DNA of 64,000 nt from RPQJ01 sp963732415. GTDB taxonomy: Bacteria > Pseudomonadota > Gammaproteobacteria > Steroidobacterales > Steroidobacteraceae. The stretch covers positions 124,001-188,000 of the forward strand of contig CAVSZK010000004.1 of the NCBI GenBank assembly GCA_963732415.1, read 5' to 3'. Below the pieces are notes generated by a model. It worked only from the letters and a program-made list of their open reading frames with translations. It made no database searches and was not told where the DNA came from. This document shows positions 54,586 to 62,934 of the stretch, one piece after another. Positions within the stretch are counted from its first letter, which is position 1; every line of letters starts with the position of its first letter. Both the position numbers and the translations under genes were made by a program.

Positions 54586-55145
54586 GGCGGCGGGTCTCCT
54601 GCAGCAGCTGCGTCCGTATCCCAGCGCTGCGGAACCGGGCGCAGCAGCGAGACGTCGTAGCCCTGGTCGGAGACGAACTGCACCAGGCGCTGGTAATCGG
54701 CGACGGGAATCTCCGGCGTGCGCGCCATGATCCAGACGTAGTCACGGCTGGTACGGGCGATCACGGTCTGGCTGTAGTCGTCCGACACGTAAGCGATCCG
54801 GTAGTCCGCCTTGATCGGCCACACGAACTGCATGCCCCAGACCGCATTCGATTCGCGGTCCACGACGAAACCGCGCGGCGTGTAGCGGCGGGGCTTACCG
54901 TCGAGTCCACCTTCCAGGAACGTGAATGTGGTCTCGATCGATCCGTCGGGCGCGATGCGGTAGGACTCGACAGCGTTGTAGGCATCGCGCTCGATCCAGG
55001 TCGGGATGGACGCGATGACATACCAGTCCCCCATGAAGCGCTCGAGGTCGACCGCGCTCGCCTGGGCAAGCGGCGGCAGCGGTGTGCTCTGGCAGCCGGT
55101 GAGCAGCAATGCTGCGGAAAGGACGGCACGAATGGTCATCGTCAT
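54582..55145 (-). CDS. Outer-membrane lipocalin (Blc-like)
   Basis: A 187-residue lipoprotein with lipobox L-L-T-G-C, so lipid-anchored. The lipocalin motif is F-M-G-D-W-Y-V-I-A-S-I-P, followed by E-S-Y-R-I, and a late Y-V-W-I-M-A-R-T-P. Blc proteins bind lysophospholipids and fatty acids and help in membrane maintenance. Its place between modifying enzymes suggests handling of lipid products. It overlaps the desaturase gene and starts nine bases after the DUF6134-like gene. Confidence 0.9.
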   Translation of the reverse strand: MTMTIRAVLSAALLLTGCQSTPLPPLAQASAVDLERFMGDWYVIASIPTWIERDAYNAVESYRIAPDGSIETTFTFLEGGLDGKPRRYTPRGFVVDRESNAVWGMQFVWPIKADYRIAYVSDDYSQTVIARTSRDYVWIMARTPEIPVADYQRLVQFVSDQGYDVSLLRPVPQRWDTDAAAAGDPPP

Positions 55146-55154
55146 TGCTCCGGC

Positions 55155-55772
55155 TTACATCAATTCGTAGCGCAGTCGCCGGCCGCCAGCGGCCGGGGCT
55201 TCGAGAGCGACCCAGCGCTCCCCGGCGTACCAGAGGTCGATCTGCAGGCCCGGCGCGACGATGCGATGACGCTGCGCGACCTGTCGCTGGCCCTGCACGG
55301 CGACGGTTTCGTTGCCGAGGGCCGTCACGGTCACAGGCAGCAGTTCGCCGGTCTGCGCGTTCAGCAATTGTCGGGCGTCGAGGATGCGGGGATTCCAGTA
55401 AGCGAAGCTCATGATGCAGCCGGTGTGCTCATCGGGACCCTTGGCGCGCTGCACCAGCAGGCGGCCGTCGCGTTCAGCGGCGTTTACCGACTCGCGCCGG
55501 CCGTTGTCGTCGGTGTGCGCGGCAAGGGCGCGCAGGCAGTCGCCGTCCCAGCGCTCGATCGCCTCGTGCTGGTAGCGATAGGCACTCAGGAACAGCAGGC
55601 GAACGTCGAACCGGGCCTCGCTGCGCAGTTCGCGCCCGTCACGCGCGTCGGTGAGTGCGTAGCGGTGTTCTCCGATCTCGCGGCCGTCGAGCAGCACGCG
55701 GAAATTCCAGGCATCAGTGGCCGTGGCGAGCGGTGCCGCGAGCAGCGCGGCGATGAGCAGGACTGCGCGCAT
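55155..55772 (-). CDS. DUF6134-like exported protein
   Basis: A 205-residue protein with a signal peptide (about 1-18, ending A-T-A) and a beta-rich mature part: W-N-F-R-V-L-L-D-G-R-E-I-G-E-H-R-Y, Y-R-Y-Q-H-E-A-I-E-R-W, and S-F-A-Y-W-N-P-R-I-L near 120-130. It resembles DUF6134/DUF3108-type periplasmic proteins that accompany cfa-like clusters; the precise assignment is uncertain. Its ATG overlaps the methyltransferase stop by one base (TGATG). Confidence 0.7.
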   Translation of the reverse strand: MRAVLLIAALLAAPLATATDAWNFRVLLDGREIGEHRYALTDARDGRELRSEARFDVRLLFLSAYRYQHEAIERWDGDCLRALAAHTDDNGRRESVNAAERDGRLLVQRAKGPDEHTGCIMSFAYWNPRILDARQLLNAQTGELLPVTVTALGNETVAVQGQRQVAQRHRIVAPGLQIDLWYAGERWVALEAPAAGGRRLRYELM

Positions 55773-56887
55773 CACGCGTCTCCGGTTGTGTCGGGCAAGG
55801 CGGCGCCGCTGTCCCGCAGCGCTGCAACAGGATGCCGCGAGGCCTCGGGGCGCTCGAACAGGTAATGGCTGACCCACCATTCCTGCCCGTTGCGATAGCC
55901 GAACATTTCCGCGCAGGCCATGAAGAAGATGCGCCAGCGCTGCAGCCAGACCTGGGCGGCCGACTCGCCGTAGGTCCGCGCCATGACGGCCAGTACCTCG
56001 GGCTTGCGGGCGTCGACGTTCGCGAGCCACGCATTGGCGGTCTTTTCGTAGTGCCGGCCGTCCCAGCGCCAGCGTCGAATGAATCGCAGGTCCTGCTGGA
56101 ACCGCGGCGCAAGTTCGTCGCTGGGCATGATGCCGCCCGAGAAGAAATGTCGGCTCATCCAGTCCGACGGCCCGCCATCGACGAACGCATACGGCGTCGA
56201 GCGGTGGCAGAAGACATGCATGAAGAAGCGCCCGCCTGGGATCAGCCAGTCGTGCACTCGGGCAAACAGCGCCGGCCAGTTGCGCATGTGTTCGAACATC
56301 TCCACCGATACGACGCGGTCGAAGCGCCGCTCGGTCGAGAAGTGGTTCATGTCGGCGGTGATCACCTCGACGTTGTGCAGGCCCCGTTGCTCGGCCTCTG
56401 CAAGGATCCACGTGCGCTGCGAATGCGAGTTCGACACCGCGGTGATGCGGCTCCGCGGATATTTGGCTGCCATCCAGAGCGTGAGCGATCCCCAGCCGCA
56501 ACCCAGTTCAAGGATCGACTGGCCATCCACGAGATCGGCGTGCTCGCAGGTCGCCGCAAGGGCGATGGCCTCGGCCTGCTCCAGCGTCTCCGCTTCCGCA
56601 GGCCACCAGGCGCTGCTGTACTTTCGATGCGGCCCGAGTGCCAGCGCGAAGAAGTCCGCCGGAACCTCGTAATGCTGCACGTTTGCCAGGTGCGGCACCG
56701 GCGCGATCTCGGACGCTTCCATCGCTCGCGCGAAGGCCTCGGTGGCCAGCGATGCGGTCTCGCAGTCGCCCGCGCTGATCTCGGCCAGGCGCTGGTCGCA
56801 AAGGCGGCGAATGCCTGCGCGGATGACAGTGTCGGGGACAAGTCCCTGCTCGACCCAGTTGATGGCGAATCGCGTGGCGTGGCTCAT
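55772..56887 (-). CDS. Cfa-like SAM-dependent methyltransferase
   Basis: A 371-residue cyclopropane/methyltransferase-family protein, distinct from the Cfa at the operon end. The SAM motif I is I-L-E-L-G-C-G-W-G-S-L-T-L near residue 124; E-M-F-E-H-M-R-N-W lies further on, and Y-E-V-P-A-D-F-F near 73-80 precedes the domain. It lacks the Cfa N-terminal acyl-binding part, so may have a different acyl or small-lipid substrate. ATGA overlap with the CarH-type regulator gene and overlap with the next gene show strict coupling. Confidence 0.88.
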   Translation of the reverse strand: MSHATRFAINWVEQGLVPDTVIRAGIRRLCDQRLAEISAGDCETASLATEAFARAMEASEIAPVPHLANVQHYEVPADFFALALGPHRKYSSAWWPAEAETLEQAEAIALAATCEHADLVDGQSILELGCGWGSLTLWMAAKYPRSRITAVSNSHSQRTWILAEAEQRGLHNVEVITADMNHFSTERRFDRVVSVEMFEHMRNWPALFARVHDWLIPGGRFFMHVFCHRSTPYAFVDGGPSDWMSRHFFSGGIMPSDELAPRFQQDLRFIRRWRWDGRHYEKTANAWLANVDARKPEVLAVMARTYGESAAQVWLQRWRIFFMACAEMFGYRNGQEWWVSHYLFERPEASRHPVAALRDSGAALPDTTGDA

Positions 56888-57810
56888 GGGCGTGGCTTCC
56901 CCGGTGAGAGTGCAGCAGTAATCAGGCGCACGCCGTCCTCCGGCGTCGCGCCCAGGACGGTGGCGCCTGCGGCGGTGATCGCGGCGCGATTGCGCAGCGC
57001 AGCCCCGCCACCGACGAACACCGGAACATTCACCTGGCGCACCAGCCGCGGCAGCTCGCGATCCAGCAGTCCCTCGGGCGGATCCACCGCCAGGGACAGG
57101 ACCACGGCGTCGCAGCCGGAACGCTGGAGCGCCAAGGCGACGTCGTCGAGCGGCGTGTCCGCGCCGAGCACGACGGTGCGTAGACCGGCATCCTGGGCCT
57201 CCAGCGCAAACAGCAGCAGGCCAATCTCGTGCTGCTCGCCGGGGGCGCAGGCGGCGAGGATCCTGGGGCCGGTTGCGTAGCGCATGCGATGCTGCAGCCG
57301 CGCGCCGAGCTTGCTGCGCAGGTAGGTCGAGAAAAAATGCTCCTCGGCAATCGCACCGGGGAGGTCCTGCCAGCGCTCGCCCATGCGAGTGAGCAGCGGA
57401 AGGGTCACCTGCCGGGTGACGGCGTCCACGGAGTGGACGGACAGCGCGCCGTCGTAGATGCGATCGAGTTCCGGTTCGTCGAAGCGCGCGATTGCGGCGG
57501 CCATGGCCTGGACGAAGTGCTGCCAGGGCCCGTTACCAGCCGATGTACTGCCCAGGGAAGCGGACTCTGCATCGATCACCTCGCCGACCCGGCTGATCGG
57601 TACGCCGCGTTCCATCAGCGCCAGGACGCGACGGATCAGTTCGACGTGCTGGTGCGTGTAGAGGCGATGCCCCTTGGGCGAGCGCAGGGGGCGGATCAGC
57701 CCGTAGCGTCGTTCCCATGCGCGCAGCGTGATGGCGTTGACGCCAGTCAGCGCGGAGATCCTGCGGATCGGGAGTTTTTCGCCGCCGGTGGTGGGCATGG
57801 GTGCGTGCAT
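56884..57810 (-). CDS. MerR-type, B12-binding photoreceptor regulator (CarH/LitR-like)
   Basis: A 308-residue transcription factor. The MerR helix-turn-helix (about 14-80) has I-R-R-I-S-A-L-T-G-V-N-A-I-T-L-R-A-W-E-R-R-Y-G. The C-terminal half is a B12-binding module with W147-x9-E157-H158 and E192-x-H194-x-x-G, the residues that in CarH contact adenosylcobalamin and the lower axial ligand. CarH repressors bind DNA in the dark and are released by light. It is the first gene of an overlapping eight-gene operon and is predicted to be autoregulated. An ATG four codons later is an alternative start. Confidence 0.92.
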   Translation of the reverse strand: MHAPMPTTGGEKLPIRRISALTGVNAITLRAWERRYGLIRPLRSPKGHRLYTHQHVELIRRVLALMERGVPISRVGEVIDAESASLGSTSAGNGPWQHFVQAMAAAIARFDEPELDRIYDGALSVHSVDAVTRQVTLPLLTRMGERWQDLPGAIAEEHFFSTYLRSKLGARLQHRMRYATGPRILAACAPGEQHEIGLLLFALEAQDAGLRTVVLGADTPLDDVALALQRSGCDAVVLSLAVDPPEGLLDRELPRLVRQVNVPVFVGGGAALRNRAAITAAGATVLGATPEDGVRLITAALSPGKPRP

Positions 57811-57835
57811 CGAGTTGCGTAAAAGTGATGCAAAA

Positions 57836-57862
57836 CTTATACGGATGGCCTAAACAAGTCAA
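57836..57862 (-). promoter_or_regulatory. Candidate promoter of the CarH operon
   Basis: Read on the minus strand, TTGACT (57862-57857) and TATAAG (57841-57836) are separated by 15 bases, a short but possible sigma-70-like spacing, with the -10 element 26 bases before the ATG at 57810. The TGTACA repeat lies just upstream of the -35. Confidence 0.35.
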
Positions 57863-57878
57863 ATAAACGGATAGAGCA

Positions 57879-57897
57879 TTGTACAAAGAATGTACAT
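57879..57897. promoter_or_regulatory. Candidate CarH/LitR operator: TGTACA-AAGAA-TGTACA
   Basis: Two TGTACA half-sites (57880-57885 and 57891-57896), each palindromic, spaced by five bases, in an AT-rich pocket about 70-85 bases before the CarH-type start. TGTACA-type half-sites are typical of CarH/LitR operators in other bacteria, as I recall. Confidence 0.5.
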
Positions 57898-58011
57898 AGT
57901 GTCTTTGCTCCCGTACCGCAGCGCCGCCCGCGACCCCGTGGCCCGGGATCGTCGGGCCGCTGACGGTCAACCCGGCTAGACTCTCCCGCATCGATCATCA
58001 GGAGCGCACCC

Positions 58012-58584
58012 ATGACCCAGCTCGTCCTCGGACTGGTGATGTTTCTTGGCATTCACTCGATTTCAATCTTTGCGCCGGGCTGGCGCGAGTCGATGGTCAA
58101 CCGGCTCGGAGCGCTCAGCTGGAAAGGCGTGTACTCGGTCGCCTCGTTGCTCGGTTTCGTGCTGCTGGTGCACGGTTGCAGCCTCGCGCGCCAGGAGCCA
58201 GTCGTGCTGTACCAGCCGCCGACCTGGGCGCGTCACCTGGCGATGCTGTTGATGCTGCCGGTATTTCCGCTGCTGCTTTCGGCCTATTTCCCTGGGCGCA
58301 TCAAGGCGGCCGTGAAGCATCCGATGCTTACCGCGACCAAGGCCTGGGCGCTGGCGCACCTGCTGGCGAACGGCATGCTGGCGGATGTGCTGCTGTTCGG
58401 CGGTTTCCTGGCCTGGGCGGTGCTTGATCGCATCTCCGTGGGCAAGCGTCCCGTAAGCGAGGTCCGGGCTGCGCCGGCCGGCAAGTTCAACGACGTGATC
58501 GCGGTGGTGGGTGGCCTGCTGATCTACGCGCTGTTCGTCGGCTGGGCCCACCGGCACCTGATCGGCGTCCCGTTGATGCCCTGA
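58012..58584 (+). CDS. NnrU family membrane protein
   Basis: A 190-residue integral-membrane protein with about five TM helices (about 1-20, 40-57, 75-93, 112-136, 160-178). The opening L-V-L-G-L-V-M-F-L-G-I-H-S and the late H-L-L-A-N-G-M-L-A-D-V-L-L-F-G match NnrU, first described near denitrification genes but broadly present. No denitrification gene is nearby; its role here is unknown. It is divergent from the CarH operon and shares its control region. Confidence 0.88.
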   Translation: MTQLVLGLVMFLGIHSISIFAPGWRESMVNRLGALSWKGVYSVASLLGFVLLVHGCSLARQEPVVLYQPPTWARHLAMLLMLPVFPLLLSAYFPGRIKAAVKHPMLTATKAWALAHLLANGMLADVLLFGGFLAWAVLDRISVGKRPVSEVRAAPAGKFNDVIAVVGGLLIYALFVGWAHRHLIGVPLMP

Positions 58585-58679
58585 CGGGAGCAGTTATCCG
58601 GAAGCCATCGCCGACATCAGGCCTGGCGGGCGCCCCGGGGGGGGCTGGATCCGGTCCCCGGGATGTCTCGGTTATTACG

Positions 58680-58702
58680 TAAATACGAATCATTTGTATT
58701 TA
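58680..58702. promoter_or_regulatory. Fur-box-like inverted repeat upstream of bfd
   Basis: TAAATAC-N9-GTATTTA, a perfect 7-bp inverted repeat, 40-62 bases before the bfd ATG, in a locally AT-rich pocket. Its length and placement suit a Fur or similar iron-regulator site; bfd is Fur-repressed in well-studied bacteria. Confidence 0.45.
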
Positions 58703-58742
58703 GTCGTCAACCTCGCTAGAGTTGCTCCCGAGGTTTCACAAC

Positions 58743-58937
58743 ATGTACGTCTGCCTCTGTCACGGTATCTCGGAGAACAGGCTCGAACAGGCGATCCGCG
58801 ATGGCGCGCGTTCGTTCGAGCAGCTCCAGTCGTGCACCGGCGTCGCGACCTGTTGCGGCGCCTGCGAGCCCTGCGCCCGGGAAATGCTCGCCGAGCAGAC
58901 GCTTGCATCGTGCCCGTCGGCCGGTCAGGCTTCCTGA
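58743..58937 (+). CDS. bfd: Bacterioferritin-associated ferredoxin
   Basis: A 64-residue 2Fe-2S protein with C4-L-C6 and C38-x-x-C41 spacing in the conserved M-Y-V-C-L-C-H-G-I-S and C-C-G-A-C-E-P-C, all the cluster ligands of the Bfd family. It reduces the haem in bacterioferritin to release stored iron. The bacterioferritin gene begins 51 bases later on the same strand. Confidence 0.93.
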   Translation: MYVCLCHGISENRLEQAIRDGARSFEQLQSCTGVATCCGACEPCAREMLAEQTLASCPSAGQAS

Positions 58938-58987
58938 ATAGTGGGCCCCACGGGCCCTTTCACCAACGTCACTGGGAGTGCATCGCC

Positions 58988-59455
58988 ATGAAGGGCGACG
59001 TCAAAGTCATCGGGCACCTGAACAAGATCCTCAAGAACGAACTGACGGCGATCAACCAGTACTTCCTGCATGCGCGGATGCTGAAGAACTGGGGTTTCAC
59101 CCGGCTCGGCGAATACACGCGCAAGGAATCGATCGACGAGATGAAGCACGCCGATGCGCTGATCGAGCGCATCCTGTTTCTCGAGGGGCTGCCGAACCTG
59201 CAGCAGCTGGGCAAGCTGATGATCGGCGAGGGCGTGAAAGAGGTGCTCGAGTGTGACCTCAAGCTGGAGCACGTCGCGCACCCCGACCTGAAGGAAGCCA
59301 TCGCCTATTGCGAGTCGGTCGGCGATTTCGTGAGCCGCGACCTGCTCGCGGACATCCTCGGATCCGAGGAGGAGCACATCGACTTCCTGGAGACACAGCT
59401 CGAGCTGATCGGCCGGGTTGGCTTGCAGAACTACTGCCAGTCGCAGATGGGCTGA
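58988..59455 (+). CDS. bfr: Bacterioferritin
   Basis: A 155-residue four-helix ferritin that stores iron as a 24-mer with bound haem. Ferroxidase ligands are E18, E51, H54, E94 and E127 with H130 in the helices (E-L-T-A-I-N-Q, D-E-M-K-H-A-D, E-E-E-H-I-D-F). The haem ligand Met is near residue 52 (I-D-E-M-K-H). GGGAG lies ten bases before the ATG at 58988; the longer frame upstream is an overlap with bfd. It forms an operon with bfd. Confidence 0.96.
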   Translation: MKGDVKVIGHLNKILKNELTAINQYFLHARMLKNWGFTRLGEYTRKESIDEMKHADALIERILFLEGLPNLQQLGKLMIGEGVKEVLECDLKLEHVAHPDLKEAIAYCESVGDFVSRDLLADILGSEEEHIDFLETQLELIGRVGLQNYCQSQMG

Positions 59456-59458
59456 GAC

Positions 59459-59479
59459 GGCGCGGGATCTTCCCGCGTC
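59459..59479. terminator. Hairpin between converging bfr and antiporter genes
   Basis: CGCGGGA-TCT-TCCCGCG, a 7-bp perfect stem extendable by two pairs, lying between the bfr stop and the antiporter stop. There is no T-tract on either side, so termination is uncertain. Confidence 0.4.
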
Positions 59480-61235
59480 ACTTGGTGTCCGTCTCGAACA
59501 GGCCCTCGAGCTGCGTGGCGGATTCCTTCGTGGTCGCCATGAATTTCGTCTCGTCCTCGTGCACTGCGGCCTGCGCCTGCAGCGTGGCTTCGTCGTGCTG
59601 CCGGAATCGCCGGACCTGCGACGCAGCCTCGTCGCGCGCCGTGCCGAGCGCCACCAGTGCTGCCTCGGCCACCTCCAGGCTCGAGGAGAACGTCTCGCGC
59701 CAGATCGCGGTGACGCCGGCATCCATAAGCCGGAACACGTGCTGGCGATTGCGCGCACGGGCCAGAACACGCAGGTTCGGGAAGTGGCGCAGCGCGACCT
59801 CGGCCGTGCGTACCGACGCCTCGAGCTCATCGATCGCGATCACCAGCACCGAAGCCTGTTCGGCGCCGGCGGCGCGCAGCATCTCGAGGCGCGAGGCGTC
59901 GCCGTAGTACAGCTTGTTGCCAAAGCGACGCACGAAATCCACCTGTGACTGGCTGATCTCGAGCGCGGTAAACCGGATGCGCCGTGCGCGGAGCACGCGG
60001 GCGACGATCTGGCCGAACCGGCCAAAGCCGGCGATCAATACGCGCGGTTCCTCGGACTCGATGGTGTCGAATGGAGCGCTTGCCGTAGCCGGCCTCAGGC
60101 GCCGCGCCAGCATGTCGGCTGCGGCGATCAGCAGCGGCGACGCGACCATAGACAGCGTGACGACGATGATGAGCAGGTCCGCGTCTGCGCGCGGAACGAG
60201 ACTGCCCGACGCCGCCATGGCCAGCAGCACGAAGGCAAATTCCCCGCCGCCCGCCAGTGCGACGCCAAGCCGCCACGCGGTCGCACCGTCATGGCGCGCG
60301 AGCCGGGCTGCAATCCAGACCGCGAGGATCTTGATCGCCATGTAGCCGAGCGTCAGTGCCATTACCGTGAACGGGCGCTCGACCAGTACTCCGACGTTGG
60401 CCGACATGCCGACCGCCATGAAGAACAGCCCGAGCAGCAGGCCCTTGAACGGCTCGATATCCGCCTCGAGTTCGTGGCGATATTCGCTGTCGGCCAGCAG
60501 CACGCCCGCGATGAATGAACCAAGCGCCATCGACAGGCCGACCGAGTCGAAGAGTAGCGCCGTGCCGACGACGACCAGCAGTGCGGCGGCCGTGAAGGCC
60601 TCCTGCGCGCGGGTGGCGGCGATGATGCGCAGTGCGGGGCGCAGCGCATAGCGGCCAATGGTTACTACGACCCCTGCCGCCACGATCGGCAACGCGATCG
60701 CTTTCCAGTCGAGCGACATGGTGCCCGAGCCACCGAGCAGGGGCAGCGCGACCAGCGCCGGCATGATGGCGAGGTCCTGGAAGAGCAGGGTCGCGAACGC
60801 GGCGCGGCCGTGCCGGGCGGTCAGCTCGCCACGCTCGGCCAGCACCTGCAGGATCAGCGCGGTCGACGACAGCGAAAGCGAGAACGCGATCACCAGCGCC
60901 GCCGGCCACGGCATTCCGAGTGCCCTGGCGGCAGCCGCGAGCACTGCCGTGGTAACCGTGACCTGCAGGCCGCCGCCACCGAACACCGCGCGTCGCATCA
61001 CGCGCAGCCGCGATGGCTGCAGCTCGAGCCCGATCACGAACAGCAGCAGCACCACGCCGAATTCCGCGAAGTGCAGGATGTTCTCGACGTCCTTGAAGAG
61101 CCCGAGCCCCCACGGTCCGATGACGACGCCGGCCGCGAGGTAGCCAAGCACAGCGCTGAGTTTGAATCGCCGGAACAGGGGTACGGCGACGACCGTCGCG
61201 GCGAGGAGTACGGCGATCTGAGCGGTGAGTGTCAT
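59478..61235 (-). CDS. Monovalent cation:proton antiporter-2 (KefB/KefC-type)
   Basis: A 585-residue protein: about 12 TM helices (CPA2 Na/K:H exchanger fold, about 1-380) followed by a TrkA-N/RCK nucleotide-binding domain (about 405-525) with V-L-I-A-G-F-G-R-F-G-Q-I and D-A-S-R-L-E-M-L-R. Such proteins extrude K or Na in exchange for H, and KefB/C are gated by glutathione adducts. No separate quinone-oxidoreductase subunit (KefF/G type) is adjacent. It converges on bfr. Confidence 0.9.
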   Translation of the reverse strand: MTLTAQIAVLLAATVVAVPLFRRFKLSAVLGYLAAGVVIGPWGLGLFKDVENILHFAEFGVVLLLFVIGLELQPSRLRVMRRAVFGGGGLQVTVTTAVLAAAARALGMPWPAALVIAFSLSLSSTALILQVLAERGELTARHGRAAFATLLFQDLAIMPALVALPLLGGSGTMSLDWKAIALPIVAAGVVVTIGRYALRPALRIIAATRAQEAFTAAALLVVVGTALLFDSVGLSMALGSFIAGVLLADSEYRHELEADIEPFKGLLLGLFFMAVGMSANVGVLVERPFTVMALTLGYMAIKILAVWIAARLARHDGATAWRLGVALAGGGEFAFVLLAMAASGSLVPRADADLLIIVVTLSMVASPLLIAAADMLARRLRPATASAPFDTIESEEPRVLIAGFGRFGQIVARVLRARRIRFTALEISQSQVDFVRRFGNKLYYGDASRLEMLRAAGAEQASVLVIAIDELEASVRTAEVALRHFPNLRVLARARNRQHVFRLMDAGVTAIWRETFSSSLEVAEAALVALGTARDEAASQVRRFRQHDEATLQAQAAVHEDETKFMATTKESATQLEGLFETDTK

Positions 61236-61279
61236 GGGTGTCGTGACCGGGCCGCTTCAGGCCGGCCTGCGCTCCCGGT

Positions 61280-61588
61280 TCATGACGCGGACCATGCGCC
61301 GCGTGCGATTGCCAGCATCGCGTCACGTGCGGCGTCTGCGGTAAGGCAGTCGAGTTCCCCAGCGTCGAGCCACACTCCATGGCAGCTTGGGCAACGGTCG
61401 ATGATCATCATGTGGGCGATCATCTTCGTCATCTGGGCGCCGTCGACCGGGCAGGCGTGGAGTCGCTCCCTGGCCGCCGCCAGCTTCAGGGCAAGCACCT
61501 GGCGGCACGCTCCGCAGGTGGGCTTGTCGTCCAACCGTTCGCCGGTTCGCTGGCCGCAGCAGGCGCACTTTTCCTGGAAAAGACGCAT
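61280..61588 (-). CDS. TFIIB-type zinc-ribbon domain protein
   Basis: A 102-residue protein with two Cys pairs at each end: C8-A-C-C and C25-G-A-C near the N-terminus, then C46-P-V-D and the zf-TFIIB core R-C-P-S-C-H-G-V-W-L-D-A-G-E-L. The W-L-D-x-G-E-L pattern identifies the zf-TFIIB family. Function unknown. It lies 45 bases upstream of the antiporter gene on the same strand. Confidence 0.85.
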   Translation of the reverse strand: MRLFQEKCACCGQRTGERLDDKPTCGACRQVLALKLAAARERLHACPVDGAQMTKMIAHMMIIDRCPSCHGVWLDAGELDCLTADAARDAMLAIARGAWSAS

Positions 61589-61652
61589 CGTGATCCCCCC
61601 GTCTTCGCATGCCTAACCGGATGTCGCGGCGCAGGCCCCCCAGGGCCGTGGA

Positions 61653-62822
61653 TCATGATACCCGCGCCTGCACACGCCGGCTTCCGGCGTACAGGTCGAA
61701 CAGCAGCAGCCTGCAGGGAATGCTGCCGTTCATCAGGGCAATGGATCGGCTCGGCTTCAGCCCGATCGACTTGTGGGGCGACGCGCTGGCCGCGAGGATC
61801 GCGGCCTGCCAGCCGGCGAACTTGTTCTTGAGCGTGTCGCCGACCTCCTCGTAAAGCTGGCGCACCTCGCCCTCGTCGCTGCCGATCCGCTCGCCGTAGG
61901 GCAGGTTGGTCACGAGCAGCCCGCGCGCGGCGGGCGGCTCGACGTCCTGGAAGCGAGCGGTACTGAAACTGATGTAGCGCTCGACGCGGGCATCGAGCGC
62001 GCTCTTGCGGGCCATCGCCAGGTACTTTTCGCTGATGTCTGACGCGAACACGGGCGCGATCGGCGCATCGAGCTTCTCGGCTCGCACCCTGTCCTGGGTG
62101 GCGCGCCACAGTTCTCGATCGAAGTCCTTGAGCCACTCGAAGTGGAACTCGCCCTTCTTTCGATGGATCTGCGGCGCCTTTCGAACCGCCATCATCGCCG
62201 CCTCGATGGCGAGCGTGCCGCTGCCGCACATCGGGTCCAGCAACGCTTGCGTGCCGTCGTAGCCCGCCATGATGAGTATCGCGGCCGCAAGCGTTTCCTT
62301 GATCGGCGCGGGGTGCCCCGGCTCGCGATAGCCGCGCTTGTGCAGTGACTTGCCCGAGGTGTCCAGGCTCAGCATGCAGCGGCCGCGCGCGAGGTGTGCG
62401 ACGACGACGACCTTCGGGTCCTCGGTGTCGACGCGCGGGACCCCGTCGCCCGCGCGGTTGAAGACGTCGCGAATGGCCTCCCGCACCTGGGTGATGACCT
62501 GCTTCGGCGCCATGCCGCCGCCCTCGGTGTCGGCACCCAGGCTCTCGACGAGAAAGCCGTGGCGTGCGTCGAAGATTTCCGACCAGCGAATGCGCCGGGC
62601 CTGCGAGTGCAGCATTTCAGGCGTTCTAGCCGGCACCTCCTTGATGACGCGCAGGATGCGGCTCGCGGTCCGCAGTTTCAGGTGCAGCTCGTAGTAGAGC
62701 GCGTGGTCAGCCTGGAATTCGACGGCGCGAAAGCCGGGCTTGAGGCCGGTTGCGCCGAGCCCCTCGAGTTCGTGAACCAGGGCGGGCTTGGTTTCCTCAG
62801 GACAGGTGGCGATCAGGTGCAA
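61653..62822 (-). CDS. THUMP-domain 23S rRNA methyltransferase, RlmL-like
   Basis: A 389-residue class I RNA methyltransferase. The N-terminal part (about 1-160) is a ferredoxin-like plus THUMP RNA-binding region; the catalytic part has L-L-D-P-M-C-G-S-G-T-L-A-I-E-A (SAM motif I) and T-N-L-P-Y-G-E-R-I-G (motif IV, the N-x-P-Y of N2-guanine methyltransferases). It resembles the N-terminal half of RlmL/YcbY, which makes m2G2445, or Trm-type enzymes. It lacks the RlmK half. Confidence 0.88.
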   Translation of the reverse strand: MHLIATCPEETKPALVHELEGLGATGLKPGFRAVEFQADHALYYELHLKLRTASRILRVIKEVPARTPEMLHSQARRIRWSEIFDARHGFLVESLGADTEGGGMAPKQVITQVREAIRDVFNRAGDGVPRVDTEDPKVVVVAHLARGRCMLSLDTSGKSLHKRGYREPGHPAPIKETLAAAILIMAGYDGTQALLDPMCGSGTLAIEAAMMAVRKAPQIHRKKGEFHFEWLKDFDRELWRATQDRVRAEKLDAPIAPVFASDISEKYLAMARKSALDARVERYISFSTARFQDVEPPAARGLLVTNLPYGERIGSDEGEVRQLYEEVGDTLKNKFAGWQAAILAASASPHKSIGLKPSRSIALMNGSIPCRLLLFDLYAGSRRVQARVS

Positions 62823-62934
62823 TGGAATGCCGGAACGGCGCCAGGCGTGCTGGCTGACCCGTCAGGATAATACGACTCCGAGGCCCGGCGTCGACTGCCG
62901 GCGCGCCGCCCGTTGTCTCCTCATGCCTCCGCGG

